DNA of 64,000 bases from Burkholderia latens (GTDB lineage: Bacteria; Pseudomonadota; Gammaproteobacteria; Burkholderiales; Burkholderiaceae): NCBI RefSeq assembly GCF_001718795.1, contig NZ_CP013435.1, positions 2,170,001-2,234,000 of the forward strand, read 5' to 3'. This document shows, piece after piece, positions 52,847 to 63,041 of the stretch. Both the position numbers and the translations under genes were made by a program. How positions within the stretch are numbered: the first letter of the stretch is position 1; every line of letters begins with the position of its first letter. The notes beneath the pieces are model-generated. The model had not been told where the DNA came from. It did no database searches and saw only the letters and a program-made list of their open reading frames with translations.

Positions 52847-52880
52847 TGCGGCCGGCGCGCGGCGGGCCGTGCCGATGCCG

Positions 52881-54647
52881 TTACTTCTTGCGTTGCGGCG
52901 GCAGGTCGGTACAGACGCCCTCGTACAGTTCGGCGGCCATGCCGACCGATTCGCCGAGCGTCGGGTGCGGATGGATCGTCTTGCCGATGTCTTCCGCGTC
53001 CGCGCCCATCTCGACGGCGAGGCACACTTCGCTGATCAGGTCGCCCGCGTTCAGGCCGACGATGCCGCCGCCGATCACGCGATGGGTTTCCTCGTCGAAG
53101 ATCAGCTTCGTGAAGCCTTCGTCGCGGCCGTTTGCGATTGCGCGGCCCGACGCGGCCCACGGGAATACGGCCTTGCCGTATTTGATGCCTTCGGCCTTGC
53201 ACTGGTCTTCCGTCTTGCCAGCCCACGCCACTTCCGGATCGGTGTACGCGACCGACGGGATCTGCAGCGCGTCGAAGTACGCCTTCTCGCCGTGTGCGGC
53301 TTCCGCCGCGACGTGGCCTTCATGGACGGCCTTGTGCGCGAGCATCGGCTGGCCGACGATGTCGCCGATCGCGAAGATGTGCGGGACGTTCGTGCGCATC
53401 TGCTTGTCGACTTCGATGAACCCGCGGTCGGTGACGGCGACGCCGGCCTTGTCGGCACCAATCTTCTTGCCGTTCGGGCTACGGCCCACCGCGACGAGCA
53501 CGAGGTCGTAGCGCTGCGCTTCCGCCGGCGCCTTCTCGCCCTCGAACTTCACGTAGATGCCGTCTTCCTTCGCTTCCGCGCCGACCGTCTTGGTCTTCAG
53601 CATCACGTTGCCGAACCGCTTCGCGTTGTACTTTTCCCAGACCTTCACGAGATCGCGATCGGCGCCCATCATCAGGCCGTCCATCATTTCGACGACGTCG
53701 ATCTCGGCGCCGAGCGTCGAGTAGACCGTTGCCATTTCGAGGCCGATGATGCCGCCGCCGATCACGAGCATGCGCTTAGGCAACTGGCGCAGTTCGAGTG
53801 CGCCCGTCGAGTCGACGACGCGCGGATCTTCGGGCATGAACGGCAACTTCACCGCTTGCGAGCCGGCGGCGATGATCGCCTGTTTGAACTTGACGACCTT
53901 CTTGCCGTTTTCGCCCTGCACTTCCATGTGGTACGGATCGACGAATGCGCCGACGCCGGTGACCACTTCGACCTTGCGTGCCTTGGCCATGCCGGCGAGG
54001 CCCGTCGTCAGCTTCTTGACGACGCCGCCCTTGAAGTCGCGCAGCTTGTCGAGATCGACTTGCGGCTTGCCGAACGTGATGCCGTGCGAAGCAAGCGCCG
54101 CCGCTTCCTCGACGACGAGCGACGTATGCAGCAGTGCCTTCGACGGGATGCAGCCGACGTTCAGGCACACGCCGCCGAGCGTCGAATAGCGCTCGACCAG
54201 CACCGTCTTCATGCCGAGGTCGGCGGCGCGGAACGCGGCCGAGTAGCCGCCGGGGCCGGCGCCGAGCACGAGCATGTCGCACTCGATGTCGGCGGCACCG
54301 CCGTAGCTGCCGGCTTGCGGCGCGGCCGCCGGAGCGGCGGGCGCAGGGGCCGGAGCCGGTGCTGCGGCCTTCGCGGGCTCCGGTGCCTTCGCGGGTGCGG
54401 CAGCGCCTGCCGATGCTTCGACGATGGCGATGACCGTGCCTTGCGAGACTTTGTCGCCGGCCTTGATCTTGATTTCCTTCACGGTGCCGGCGACGTCGCT
54501 GGGCACTTCCATGGAGGCTTTATCGGATTCGAGCGTGATGAGCGTTTGCTCTTTTTCGATCACGTCGCCGGGTTTGACGTTGACTTCGATGACATCGACG
54601 CCGCTGAAATCGCCGATATCCGGAACCTTGACTTCGATGAGACTCAT
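52881..54647 (-). CDS. lpdA: Dihydrolipoyl dehydrogenase (E3) with N-terminal lipoyl domain
   Basis: A 588-residue E3 that reoxidises dihydrolipoamide. Residues 1-78 are a lipoyl domain with the modified Lys at 43 (ESDKASME). A Pro/Ala linker (about 80-115) leads to the flavoprotein: FAD-binding [14 protein letters not shown], the redox disulfide in [19 protein letters not shown]-binding [10 protein letters not shown] and the C-terminal His-Glu in HPHPTLGES. The extra lipoyl domain is typical of betaproteobacterial and neisserial E3. Confidence 0.97.
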   Translation of the reverse strand: MSLIEVKVPDIGDFSGVDVIEVNVKPGDVIEKEQTLITLESDKASMEVPSDVAGTVKEIKIKAGDKVSQGTVIAIVEASAGAAAPAKAPEPAKAAAPAPAPAPAAPAAAPQAGSYGGAADIECDMLVLGAGPGGYSAAFRAADLGMKTVLVERYSTLGGVCLNVGCIPSKALLHTSLVVEEAAALASHGITFGKPQVDLDKLRDFKGGVVKKLTTGLAGMAKARKVEVVTGVGAFVDPYHMEVQGENGKKVVKFKQAIIAAGSQAVKLPFMPEDPRVVDSTGALELRQLPKRMLVIGGGIIGLEMATVYSTLGAEIDVVEMMDGLMMGADRDLVKVWEKYNAKRFGNVMLKTKTVGAEAKEDGIYVKFEGEKAPAEAQRYDLVLVAVGRSPNGKKIGADKAGVAVTDRGFIEVDKQMRTNVPHIFAIGDIVGQPMLAHKAVHEGHVAAEAAHGEKAYFDALQIPSVAYTDPEVAWAGKTEDQCKAEGIKYGKAVFPWAASGRAIANGRDEGFTKLIFDEETHRVIGGGIVGLNAGDLISEVCLAVEMGADAEDIGKTIHPHPTLGESVGMAAELYEGVCTDLPPQRKK

Positions 54648-54784
54648 TACTGTCCCCTTCTTGATTGGCTGCAGACAGAGGGGGAGAAGCCCGCAGAGAA
54701 AAACCCGCGACTACGGCCCGACCAAAGAACACGAACCTGGGCAGTACCACCTTTGCCGTCCGCCCAAGGACGCGCCTTTCTTTT

Positions 54785-54844
54785 GGTTACTTTTCTTTGG
54801 AAGACGACCCGAAGGTAGTCCCTGTGGGACAAAGAAAAGTAACC
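54785..54844. repeat. Inverted-repeat element between aceF and lpdA
   Basis: GGTTACTTTTCTTTG (54785-54799) and its exact reverse complement CAAAGAAAAGTAACC (54830-54844) are 30 bp apart, followed by CGCCGCCCCGCGCAGGGGCGAC. This string resembles an intergenic element that I recall being common in Burkholderia and Ralstonia genomes. The surrounding 54648-54954 gap holds no gene. Confidence 0.75.
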
Positions 54845-54954
54845 GCCGCCCCGCGCAGGGGCGACACTGGTAGACCGTTAGCGCAACAGGTTCAACGACG
54901 AGGCGCGGATCACTGACAAAAAGACCACGCCCGCGCGAGCCACTCCCACGCTCA

Positions 54955-56604
54955 TCAAAGAATGATGCGGCGGAAATCGGCCAGCAACGCGCCGAGATAC
55001 GCATTGAACCGCGCGGCTTCCGCGCCATCGATGACACGATGGTCATACGACAGCGACAGCGGCAGCGTCAACCGCGGCACGAACTGCTTGCCGTCCCACA
55101 CCGGTTTCATCTGACCGCGCGACAGCCCGAGGATGGCGACTTCCGGCGCGTTGATGATCGGCGTGAAGTGCGTGCCGCCGATCCCGCCGAGCGACGAAAT
55201 CGAGAAGCAGCCACCCTGCATCTGGTCGGGCTTCAGCTTGCCGTCGCGCGCAGCCTTCGACAGTTCGGCCATTTCCTTCGCGATGTCGACGAGTCCCTTC
55301 TTGTCCGCGTCGCGGATCACCGGCACGACGAGACCGTTCGGCGTATCGGCGGCAAACCCGATGTGGTAGTACTGCTTGAACACCAGGTTGTCGCCGTCGA
55401 GGCTCGCGTTGAAAGTCGGGAATTTCTTCAGCGCGGCGACGACTGCCTTGATCACGAACGCGAGCATCGTGAATTTCACGCCCGCCTTCTCGTGCTCCTT
55501 GTTCAGCTGCACGCGCAGCGCTTCGAGCTCGGTGATGTCCGCTTCGTCGTTGTTCGTGACGTGCGGGATCATCACCCAGTTGCGATGCAGGTTCGCGCCC
55601 GAGATCTTCTTGATGCGCGACAGCGGCTTCGCCTCGAACGGGCCGAACTTCGAGAAGTCGACCTTCGGCCACGGCAGCAGGTTCAGTTCGCCGCCGCCTG
55701 CCGGCGCGGCTGCCGCAGCCGGCGCCGCGCGCTGGCCCGTCATCACGCCCTTCACGAAGCCCGTGATGTCTTCCTTCGTGATGCGGCCCTTCGGCCCGGT
55801 ACCCTGCACGCGCGCGACTTCGACGCCCAGTTCGCGCGCGAACTTGCGCACCGACGGCGATGCGTGGCTGGCGCGGTATTCGCCCGACGGCGCAGCGGCC
55901 GGTGCAGCGGCAGCCGGTGCCGGAGCCGGTGCGGCCTTCGCCGGTGCCGGTGCAGCGGCAGGCGCCGCAGCGGCTGCGGCGGGCGCCGGTGCGCTCGCCT
56001 GCGGTGCGGCCGCAGCCGATGCGCCGGCGGCTTCGAGCAGCACGATCAGCGTGCCTTCCGACACCGAATCGCCCACCTTTACCTTGATGTCCTTCACGAC
56101 GCCGGCGGCCGGGCTCGGCACGTCCATCGTCGCCTTGTCCGACTCGAGCGTGACGAGCGACTGTTCCTTCTCGACCGTGTCGCCCACCTTCACGCCGATT
56201 TCGATAACCGGAACATCCTTGTAGTCGCCGATGTCGGGCACCTTCACTTCGAGCGTACCGCCGGATGCGGCAGGTGCGGCCGCGGGCGCTGCGGCCGGTG
56301 CCGGCGCTGCTGCAGGTGCCGGCGCCGCGGCCGGCGCGGCCGCGCCGTTCGCCTGGCCGGCTGCGCTGCCTTCGAGCAGCACGATCAGCGAGCCTTCCGA
56401 CACGGAGTCGCCGACCTTGACCTTGATCTCCTTCACCACGCCGCCAACCGGGCTCGGCACGTCCATCGTCGCCTTGTCCGACTCGAGCGTGACGAGCGAT
56501 TGCTCCGGCTCGACCGTATCGCCCACCTTCACGCCGATCTCGATCACCGGCACGTCCTTGTAATCGCCGATATCCGGCACCTTCACTTCGATCGCTTGAC
56601 TCAT
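54955..56604 (-). CDS. aceF: Dihydrolipoamide acetyltransferase (E2 of pyruvate dehydrogenase)
   Basis: A 549-residue E2 core enzyme. Two lipoyl domains (Lys at 44 and about 157, both in [11 protein letters not shown]) are separated by Ala/Pro linkers. A peripheral-subunit-binding domain (about 248-283: [24 protein letters not shown]) and the acetyltransferase domain with [13 protein letters not shown] follow. The two lipoyl units are almost identical at protein level, indicating an internal duplication. Between aceE and lpdA. Confidence 0.97.
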   Translation of the reverse strand: MSQAIEVKVPDIGDYKDVPVIEIGVKVGDTVEPEQSLVTLESDKATMDVPSPVGGVVKEIKVKVGDSVSEGSLIVLLEGSAAGQANGAAAPAAAPAPAAAPAPAAAPAAAPAASGGTLEVKVPDIGDYKDVPVIEIGVKVGDTVEKEQSLVTLESDKATMDVPSPAAGVVKDIKVKVGDSVSEGTLIVLLEAAGASAAAAPQASAPAPAAAAAAPAAAPAPAKAAPAPAPAAAAPAAAPSGEYRASHASPSVRKFARELGVEVARVQGTGPKGRITKEDITGFVKGVMTGQRAAPAAAAAPAGGGELNLLPWPKVDFSKFGPFEAKPLSRIKKISGANLHRNWVMIPHVTNNDEADITELEALRVQLNKEHEKAGVKFTMLAFVIKAVVAALKKFPTFNASLDGDNLVFKQYYHIGFAADTPNGLVVPVIRDADKKGLVDIAKEMAELSKAARDGKLKPDQMQGGCFSISSLGGIGGTHFTPIINAPEVAILGLSRGQMKPVWDGKQFVPRLTLPLSLSYDHRVIDGAEAARFNAYLGALLADFRRIIL

Positions 56605-56673
56605 CTTTTTGTGTCTCCATGGCCGCGCGCGCCTCTCCGGGAAGCGGCGCGCGGCATCACACGGGCGTGTGCG

Positions 56674-59370
56674 TTAAACGGTCATCGGGTTGGGCTTCGA
56701 CGGATCGAGGTTGTACTTGGCGATCGCATCCGCGACAACCTTGCGCTCGATCGTGCCTTCGTCGGCCAGCGCGTTCAGCGCGGCGACGGTGACCCAGTGA
56801 CGGTCGACTTCGAAGAAGTGACGCAGCTTCTCGCGGGTGTCCGAACGACCGAAGCCGTCGGTGCCCAGCACAACGAAGCGGCGATCGATCTGGCCGCGGA
56901 TCTGGTCGACCAGCGCACGCACGTAGTCGGTCGATGCGATGACCGGACCTTGCGTGTCCTTCAGGCACTTCTGCACGTGCGACAGGCGACGCTCTTCGGT
57001 CGGATGGAGCAGGTTCCAGCGCTCGACGTCGTGGCCTTCGCGCGCGAGCTCGGTGAAGCTCGGCACGCTCCAAAGGTCGGCGGCGACGCCCCAGTCGTTC
57101 TTCAGCAGCTCGGCGGCGGCGATTACTTCGTTGAAGATCGTGCCCGCGCCCAGCAACTGCACGCGCGGCGCCTTCTTGTCGGCGTCGGCCTTCTTGAACG
57201 AGTACATGCCCTTGATGATGTCGGCCGCCACGTGCTCGCCCTGCGGAATCGCCGGGTGCTCGTAGTTCTCGTTCATCACCGTGATGTAGTAGTACACGTC
57301 TTCCTGGTCCTGCACCATGCGGCGCAGGCCGTCCTGGATGATCACCGCGAGTTCGTAGCCGAACGTCGGGTCGTAGCTCACGCAGTTCGGCACCGATGCC
57401 GCCCACAGCAGCGAGTGGCCGTCTTCGTGCTGCAGGCCTTCGCCGTTCAGCGTCGTGCGGCCGGCGGTGCCGCCGAGCAGGAAGCCGCGCGAGCGCATGT
57501 CGCCCGCCGCCCATGCGAGGTCGCCGATCCGCTGGAAGCCGAACATCGAGTAGAAGATGTAGAACGGCACCATGATCTCGCCGTGCGTCGAGTACGACGT
57601 CGCCGCCGCGATCCAGTCGCACATGCCGCCCGCTTCGTTGATGCCTTCCTGCAGGATCTGGCCGGTTTGCGATTCCTTGTAGAACATCAGCTGGTCGGAA
57701 TCCTCCGGCACGTACTTCTGGCCTTCCTGGTTCCAGATACCGATCTGGCGGAACAGGCCTTCCATGCCGAACGTACGCGATTCGTCCGGGACGATCGGCA
57801 CGACGCGCTTGCCGAGCGCCTTGTCCTTCAGCAGGATGTTCAGGATCCGCACGAACGCCATCGTCGTCGAGATCTCGCGGCCTTCGCCCGTGCCCTTCAG
57901 GAGCGGCTCGAACGCGTCGAGCGCCGGCACCGGCAGCGACGTCGCCTTCTCGCGCCGGTGCGGCAGGTAGCCGCCGAGGTCCATGCGCTTCTGGCGCATG
58001 TATTCGAGTTCCTTCGAGCCTTCCTCGAACTTCAGGTACGGCACGTCAGCGATCTGCTCGTCGGTGATCGGCAGGCGGAACTGGTCACGGAACTTCTTCA
58101 GTTGCTCGACCGGCAGCTTCTTCTGCTGGTGCGTGATGTTCATCGCCTGGCCCGACTCGCCCATCCCGTAGCCCTTGATGGTCTTCGCGAGGATGACGGT
58201 CGGCGCGCCCTTCGTGTTGGTCGCTTCGTGGAATGCCGCGTAGATCTTGTGCGGATCGTGGCCGCCGCGGTTCAGCGCCCAGATGTCGTCGTCCGACCAG
58301 TCGGCGACGAGCGCCTTCAGCTCAGGCGTGTTGAAGAAGTGCTCGCGAACGTATGCGCCCGACTCCGACTTGTACGTCTGGTATTCGCCGTCGACGCATT
58401 CCATCATCCGGCGCATCAGCGCGCCCGACTTGTCGCGTGCGAACAGCGCGTCCCAGCGGCTGCCCCAGATGACCTTGATCACGTTCCAGCCGGCGCCGCG
58501 GAATTCCGATTCCAGTTCCTGGATGATCTTGCCGTTGCCGCGCACCGGGCCGTCGAGACGCTGCAGGTTGCAGTTGATCACGAATACGAGGTTGTCGAGC
58601 TTCTCGCGGCTCGCCATGCCGATCGCGCCGAGCGATTCCGGCTCGTCGGTCTCGCCGTCGCCGAGGAATGCCCAGACCTTGCGGCCTTCCGTCTTCGCGA
58701 TGCCGCGCGATTCCAGGTACTTCATGAAACGCGCCTGGTAGATCGCCATGATCGGGCCGAGACCCATCGACACGGTCGGGAACTGCCAGAAGTCCGGCAT
58801 CAGCCACGGGTGCGGATACGACGAGATGCCCTTGCCGTCGACTTCCTGACGGAAGTTGTCGAGCTGCTCTTCCGACAGGCGGCCGAGCAGGAACGCGCGC
58901 GAGTAGACGCCGGGCGACGAGTGGCCCTGAACGAACACGAGATCGCCGCCGTGCTGATCGGACGCTGCGTGCCAGAAATGGTTGTAGCCGACGTCATAGA
59001 GCGTCGCGGCCGAGGCGAACGATGCGATGTGGCCGCCGACGTTCGTGTCCTTGCCTGCGCGCAGCACCATCGCGAGCGCGTTCCAGCGCGTGTACGAACG
59101 GATGCGGTGCTCGATGTCCTGGTCGCCCGGAATCTTCGCCTGGGCTTCGACCGGAATCGTGTTGATGTACGGGGTATTGGCGGAGAACGGCAGGTGTTCG
59201 CCATGCATGCGCGCGAATTCGATCTGCTTTTCGATCAGGTAGTGCGCGCGGCCGGTGCCCACGGAGGAGATCACGCCATCGAGCGACTCGAGCCATTCGA
59301 CGGTTTCTTGCGGGTCGTCGTCACGTTCGGCGGCGACATATTTCATCACTTCGTTCGGTACAGCGGACAT
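56674..59370 (-). CDS. aceE: Pyruvate dehydrogenase E1 component (homodimeric)
   Basis: An 898-residue thiamine-diphosphate enzyme that decarboxylates pyruvate and acetylates E2 lipoyl groups. The ThDP motif begins GDGETDEPES and ends in INCNLQRLDGPVRGN. AceE-type features include HFWHAASDQHGGDL near the N-terminus and SLLWAASVPNCVSYDP. AGGAGA precedes the ATG at 59370. First gene of the aceE-aceF-lpdA operon. Confidence 0.98.
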   Translation of the reverse strand: MSAVPNEVMKYVAAERDDDPQETVEWLESLDGVISSVGTGRAHYLIEKQIEFARMHGEHLPFSANTPYINTIPVEAQAKIPGDQDIEHRIRSYTRWNALAMVLRAGKDTNVGGHIASFASAATLYDVGYNHFWHAASDQHGGDLVFVQGHSSPGVYSRAFLLGRLSEEQLDNFRQEVDGKGISSYPHPWLMPDFWQFPTVSMGLGPIMAIYQARFMKYLESRGIAKTEGRKVWAFLGDGETDEPESLGAIGMASREKLDNLVFVINCNLQRLDGPVRGNGKIIQELESEFRGAGWNVIKVIWGSRWDALFARDKSGALMRRMMECVDGEYQTYKSESGAYVREHFFNTPELKALVADWSDDDIWALNRGGHDPHKIYAAFHEATNTKGAPTVILAKTIKGYGMGESGQAMNITHQQKKLPVEQLKKFRDQFRLPITDEQIADVPYLKFEEGSKELEYMRQKRMDLGGYLPHRREKATSLPVPALDAFEPLLKGTGEGREISTTMAFVRILNILLKDKALGKRVVPIVPDESRTFGMEGLFRQIGIWNQEGQKYVPEDSDQLMFYKESQTGQILQEGINEAGGMCDWIAAATSYSTHGEIMVPFYIFYSMFGFQRIGDLAWAAGDMRSRGFLLGGTAGRTTLNGEGLQHEDGHSLLWAASVPNCVSYDPTFGYELAVIIQDGLRRMVQDQEDVYYYITVMNENYEHPAIPQGEHVAADIIKGMYSFKKADADKKAPRVQLLGAGTIFNEVIAAAELLKNDWGVAADLWSVPSFTELAREGHDVERWNLLHPTEERRLSHVQKCLKDTQGPVIASTDYVRALVDQIRGQIDRRFVVLGTDGFGRSDTREKLRHFFEVDRHWVTVAALNALADEGTIERKVVADAIAKYNLDPSKPNPMTV

Positions 59371-59452
59371 TCTCGTCTCCTGGGTCCTGGAATGTGAGGA
59401 TCGCTCTCGTGCAGACGACGCGACGCGACCGGCTGCGGGCAAGCTCCGACGG

Positions 59453-59482
59453 ATTGTAATGAGCGTGCCCGGACACGCGCAA
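59453..59482 (-). promoter_or_regulatory. aceE promoter candidate
   Basis: Minus-strand TACAAT (59458-59453) with TTGCGC (59482-59477) 18 bp upstream. The predicted leader is about 75 nt. Confidence 0.45.
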
Positions 59483-59494
59483 CAAAATTTTCGA

Positions 59495-59517
59495 ATTATG
59501 AGATCTTTTCTCGTAAT
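59495..59517. promoter_or_regulatory. Inverted repeat in the aceE/kinase intergenic region
   Basis: ATTATGAG (59495-59502), 7 bp, CTCGTAAT (59510-59517); the arms pair with one G-T difference. It is AT-rich and stands out from its surroundings. It lies just upstream of the aceE promoter candidate and could be a dimer-binding operator. Confidence 0.45.
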
Positions 59518-59631
59518 GCGGAATATTGCTGCGCTGCACCCATCCGGCGGGGCTCCGAGGCGCGCGGCGCGCGCACAAATTCGTTTCCGTTCAACATATC
59601 CGGCATGGGTTTTCCATGTATTGCGCTGCGC

Positions 59632-59637
59632 TACAAT
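59632..59637 (+). promoter_or_regulatory. -10-like element at the kinase start
   Basis: TACAAT ends 6 bp before the ATG at 59644, so transcription would begin at the start codon. Confidence 0.4.
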
Positions 59638-59643
59638 CCTGCC

Positions 59644-62160
59644 ATGTTGACCGATCGGCTTTTCGCACGCTCGGCGCGACCGTCGGGCCCGCCGGCAGAG
59701 TCGCAGCCGTCCCGCTGGCACCACGGACCGTGGTGGTCCAATTCCTATTTGCTGACGCCCCTGCTGTCGATCCTCGTGTTCCTCGTGGTGATGAGCCTCA
59801 TTCTATGGAGCCTCAATCGCCGCGAACAGCAGCAGCAGGAAGACACGCTGTTCCGCAACGTCGCATGGGCGCAGCAGCAGATCCGCCTGTCGATGACGGG
59901 TGCGCAGGAGCAGCTGCAGGCGCTGTCGCGCGATCTCGCGTCCGGCCGCCTCGACCAGAACGCTTTCCAGATGGCCGTCGCGGACGTGATGCAGACGCAT
60001 CCGGAAATCCTCTATCTGAACTGGTACACCGCGCCCGGCGTGCAGCGCTGGCCGACGGTGCATCCGCCGCTGCTCGGCCAGCGGCTCGCGAAGCCCGGCG
60101 ACGCGCAAATGCAGGACGCAGTGCGCGGCGCGTACGACGAAGCGCGCAGCACGCGCCGCCAGGCGTATTCGCCGCTGCTTTACGACGACTTCGGCAACGG
60201 CTTCATCACGCTGCAGACGCCCGTGATGCGCGGCGACCGCGAATATCTCGGCTCGATCGCCGCGGTGTTCTCGGTCGAAGGGATCCTGAAGCACGACATC
60301 CCCCAGGAGTTGTCGTCGAAGTACAAGATCTCGATCACCGACTCGAACAATCGCGAACTGTCGTCGACGTCGACACGCCCGCGCCTGCCGCGCGACTCCC
60401 ACTACGACCTCCCGCTCGATCCGCCCGGCCAGGGGCTGACCGTGCGTGTCTACGCATTTCCGCAGCTCACGAACCTGACGAACAACACGCTCGTGTGGCT
60501 CGTGGCCGGCTTGTCGTGCTTCGTGCTGTGGAGCCTCTGGAGCCTGTGGAAGCACACGCGCCAGCGTTTCGAGGCACAGCAGGCGCTGTACGCGGAAGCG
60601 TTCTTCCGCCGCGCAATGGAAAACTCGGTGCTGATCGGCATGCGCGTGCTCGACATGCACGGCCGCATCACGCACGTGAATCCGGCCTTCTGCCGAATGA
60701 CCGGCTGGGACGAGACGGACCTCGTCGGCAAGGTCGCGCCGTTCCCGTACTGGCCGCGCGACGCGTACCCGGAAATGCAGCGCCAGCTCGACATGACGCT
60801 GCGCGGCAAGGCGCCGAGCTCGGGCTTCGAGCTGCGCGTACGGCGCAAGAACGGCACGCTGTTCCATGCGCGCCTCTACGTGTCGCCGCTGATCGACAGC
60901 TCCGGACGCCAGACCGGGTGGATGTCGTCGATGACCGACATCACCGAGCCGAAGCGCGCGCGCGAAGAACTCGCGGCCGCGCACGAACGCTTCACGACGG
61001 TGCTCGAAAGCCTCGACGCCGCGGTGTCGGTGCTCGCGGCCGACGAGGCCGAGCTGCTGTTCGCGAACCGCTACTACCGCCACCTGTTCGGGATCCGCCC
61101 GGACGGCCATCTCGAACTGTCGGGCGGCGGCTTCGATCGGGCGCAGGCATCGTCCGACTCGATCGACATGGTGGATGCGTTCGCGGGCCTGCCGGCAGCC
61201 GCGCTGACGAGCAGCACGGCCGACGCGCAGGAGGTATACGTCGAGAGCATCCAGAAGTGGTTCGAGGTGCGTCGCCAGTACATCCAGTGGGTGGACGGCC
61301 ATCTCGCGCAGATGCAGATCGCGACCGACATCACGACCCGCAAGAAGGCGCAGGAACTCGCGCAACAACAGGAAGAGAAGCTGCAGTTCACGAGTCGATT
61401 GATGACGATGGGCGAAATGGCGTCGTCGATTGCTCACGAATTGAATCAGCCGCTCGCCGCAATCAACAACTACTGCTCGGGTACGCTCGCGCTCGTGAAG
61501 AGCGGCCGCGGCACGCCGGAGACGCTGCAGCCCGCGCTGGAGAAGACCGCGCAGCAGGCGCTGCGCGCGGGGATGATCGTCAAGCGGATACGCGAATTCG
61601 TGAAGCGCAGCGAGCCGAAGCGCCAGCCGGCGCGGGTCGCGGACATCGTCGCCGACGCGGTCGGGCTCGCCGAAATCGAGGCCAGGAAGCGCAGGATCCG
61701 GATCGTCACGGAAATCCTCGCAAGAATGCCTATTATTTATGTCGACCCCGTGCTGATCGAACAGGTGCTCGTGAACCTGATGAAGAACGCGGCCGAGGCG
61801 ATGGCCGACGTGAAGCCGGCGTCGGCGGACGGCGTGATCCGAGTCGTCGCCGACATCGACGCGGGTTTCGTCGACATCCGCGTAATCGACCAGGGTCCGG
61901 GCGTCGACGAAGCGACCGCCGAACGCCTGTTCGAACCGTTTTACAGCACCAAGTCCGACGGCATGGGCATGGGGCTGAACATCTGCCGTTCGATCATCGA
62001 ATCGCATCGGGGGCGTCTGTGGGTGGTCAACAATGTCGAACCGGACGGCCGCATTTCCGGCGCGACATTCCACTGCAGCCTGCCCATTGGGGAACCCGCT
62101 GAGCTCCGCCAAGGGGGGCGCGAGGCATCGGCATCACATACCGTTACGGGAGAACTATGA
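59644..62160 (+). CDS. PAS-domain sensor histidine kinase
   Basis: An 838-residue membrane sensor. TM1 is at about 34-57, a periplasmic sensing region at about 60-280, and TM2 at about 282-303. A PAS domain follows (about 320-430, MTGWDETDLVGKV), then a second PAS-like domain (about 440-560) and a HisKA domain with the phospho-accepting His at 598 (SSIAHELNQPL). The HATPase domain comes last (LVNLMKNAAEAM; GMGMGLNICRSI). The HELNQPLAAI sequence is typical of the FixL/DctB/TodS group. The ligand is unknown. Its last 4 bp overlap the response regulator start. Confidence 0.93.
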   Translation: MLTDRLFARSARPSGPPAESQPSRWHHGPWWSNSYLLTPLLSILVFLVVMSLILWSLNRREQQQQEDTLFRNVAWAQQQIRLSMTGAQEQLQALSRDLASGRLDQNAFQMAVADVMQTHPEILYLNWYTAPGVQRWPTVHPPLLGQRLAKPGDAQMQDAVRGAYDEARSTRRQAYSPLLYDDFGNGFITLQTPVMRGDREYLGSIAAVFSVEGILKHDIPQELSSKYKISITDSNNRELSSTSTRPRLPRDSHYDLPLDPPGQGLTVRVYAFPQLTNLTNNTLVWLVAGLSCFVLWSLWSLWKHTRQRFEAQQALYAEAFFRRAMENSVLIGMRVLDMHGRITHVNPAFCRMTGWDETDLVGKVAPFPYWPRDAYPEMQRQLDMTLRGKAPSSGFELRVRRKNGTLFHARLYVSPLIDSSGRQTGWMSSMTDITEPKRAREELAAAHERFTTVLESLDAAVSVLAADEAELLFANRYYRHLFGIRPDGHLELSGGGFDRAQASSDSIDMVDAFAGLPAAALTSSTADAQEVYVESIQKWFEVRRQYIQWVDGHLAQMQIATDITTRKKAQELAQQQEEKLQFTSRLMTMGEMASSIAHELNQPLAAINNYCSGTLALVKSGRGTPETLQPALEKTAQQALRAGMIVKRIREFVKRSEPKRQPARVADIVADAVGLAEIEARKRRIRIVTEILARMPIIYVDPVLIEQVLVNLMKNAAEAMADVKPASADGVIRVVADIDAGFVDIRVIDQGPGVDEATAERLFEPFYSTKSDGMGMGLNICRSIIESHRGRLWVVNNVEPDGRISGATFHCSLPIGEPAELRQGGREASASHTVTGEL

Positions 62161-62795
62161 ATAGCCCTGTCACCACTACTCAGGAAACTGTCTTCGTCGT
62201 CGACGACGACGAGGCCGTACGGGATTCGCTGCGCTGGCTGCTGGAGGCGAACGGCTATCGCGTGCAATGCTTCTCGAGCGCCGAACAGTTCCTCGATGCG
62301 TATCAGCCGGCCCAGCAGGCCGGCCAGATCGCGTGCCTGATCCTCGATGTGCGGATGTCGGGCATGAGCGGCCTCGAACTGCAGGAACGCCTGATCGCCG
62401 ACAACGCGGCGCTGCCGATCATCTTCGTCACGGGCCACGGCGACGTGCCGATGGCGGTCTCGACGATGAAAAAGGGTGCGATGGACTTTATCGAGAAACC
62501 GTTCGACGAGGCCGAGCTGCGCAAGCTCGTCGAGCGGATGCTCGACAAGGCCCGAAGCGAAAGCAAGAGCGTTCAGGAACAGCGCGCCGCGAGCGAACGC
62601 CTGTCGAAGCTGACCGCGCGCGAGCAGCAAGTGCTCGAGCGGATCATCGCCGGCCGCCTGAACAAGCAGATCGCCGACGATCTCGGGATCAGCATCAAGA
62701 CGGTCGAAGCGCACCGCGCGAACATCATGGAAAAGCTGAACGTCAACACGGTCGCCGATCTGCTGCGCCTCGCGCTGTCGAAGAAGCAGGCCTGA
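62157..62795 (+). CDS. FixJ/LuxR-type response regulator
   Basis: A 212-residue regulator. The receiver domain (about 10-125) has the acidic pocket DDDEA and the phospho-acceptor Asp at 64 (LILDVRMSG), plus the conserved Lys in FIEKPFDE. The C-terminal LuxR-type helix-turn-helix (about 147-195: LTAREQQVLERI, KQIADDLGISIKTVEAHR) binds DNA. ATGA overlap with the kinase shows translational coupling and a cognate pair. Target genes are not evident; the divergent aceE operon is one candidate. Confidence 0.95.
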   Translation: MNSPVTTTQETVFVVDDDEAVRDSLRWLLEANGYRVQCFSSAEQFLDAYQPAQQAGQIACLILDVRMSGMSGLELQERLIADNAALPIIFVTGHGDVPMAVSTMKKGAMDFIEKPFDEAELRKLVERMLDKARSESKSVQEQRAASERLSKLTAREQQVLERIIAGRLNKQIADDLGISIKTVEAHRANIMEKLNVNTVADLLRLALSKKQA

Positions 62796-62967
62796 GCATC
62801 GCGGGCGGCCGCGGGGCGCCGGCCCCGGCCAGGCCGCGTCACCGCACCGCCGCGCCGCGCGATGCGGCCCCCTCGCGCGGCACGGCCCGGCGTCTCCTCC
62901 CGGGGCGCCGGCAGCGTCGCCATGACGCTTTCCTTGTATTCGCTGTCGGACGACGGCAGGCGACCGG

Positions 62968-62973
62968 TATAAT
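62968..62973 (+). promoter_or_regulatory. folD -10 element
   Basis: A perfect TATAAT 69-74 bp before the folD ATG. The -35 is weak. The remaining 62796-62960 stretch is very GC-rich with no gene seen. Confidence 0.5.
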
Positions 62974-63041
62974 TGCGTGCTTTGCTGCGGCGTTTCGTGC
63001 GTCGCACGCCCGCATTCCAACTTCCCGGCAGGACCACCACC

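Noticed and set aside
55039..59397. A 1452-codon plus-strand open frame across aceF and aceE
   Set aside because: It is the antisense shadow of two certain genes. In GC-rich DNA with biased third positions the opposite strand lacks stops. The translation is Arg/Val/Leu-rich without any domain.
62796..63041. A short minus-strand frame in the gap before folD (about 62573-63067)
   Set aside because: Arg/Gly/Ala-rich with no family features; it overlaps the response regulator and the folD promoter.
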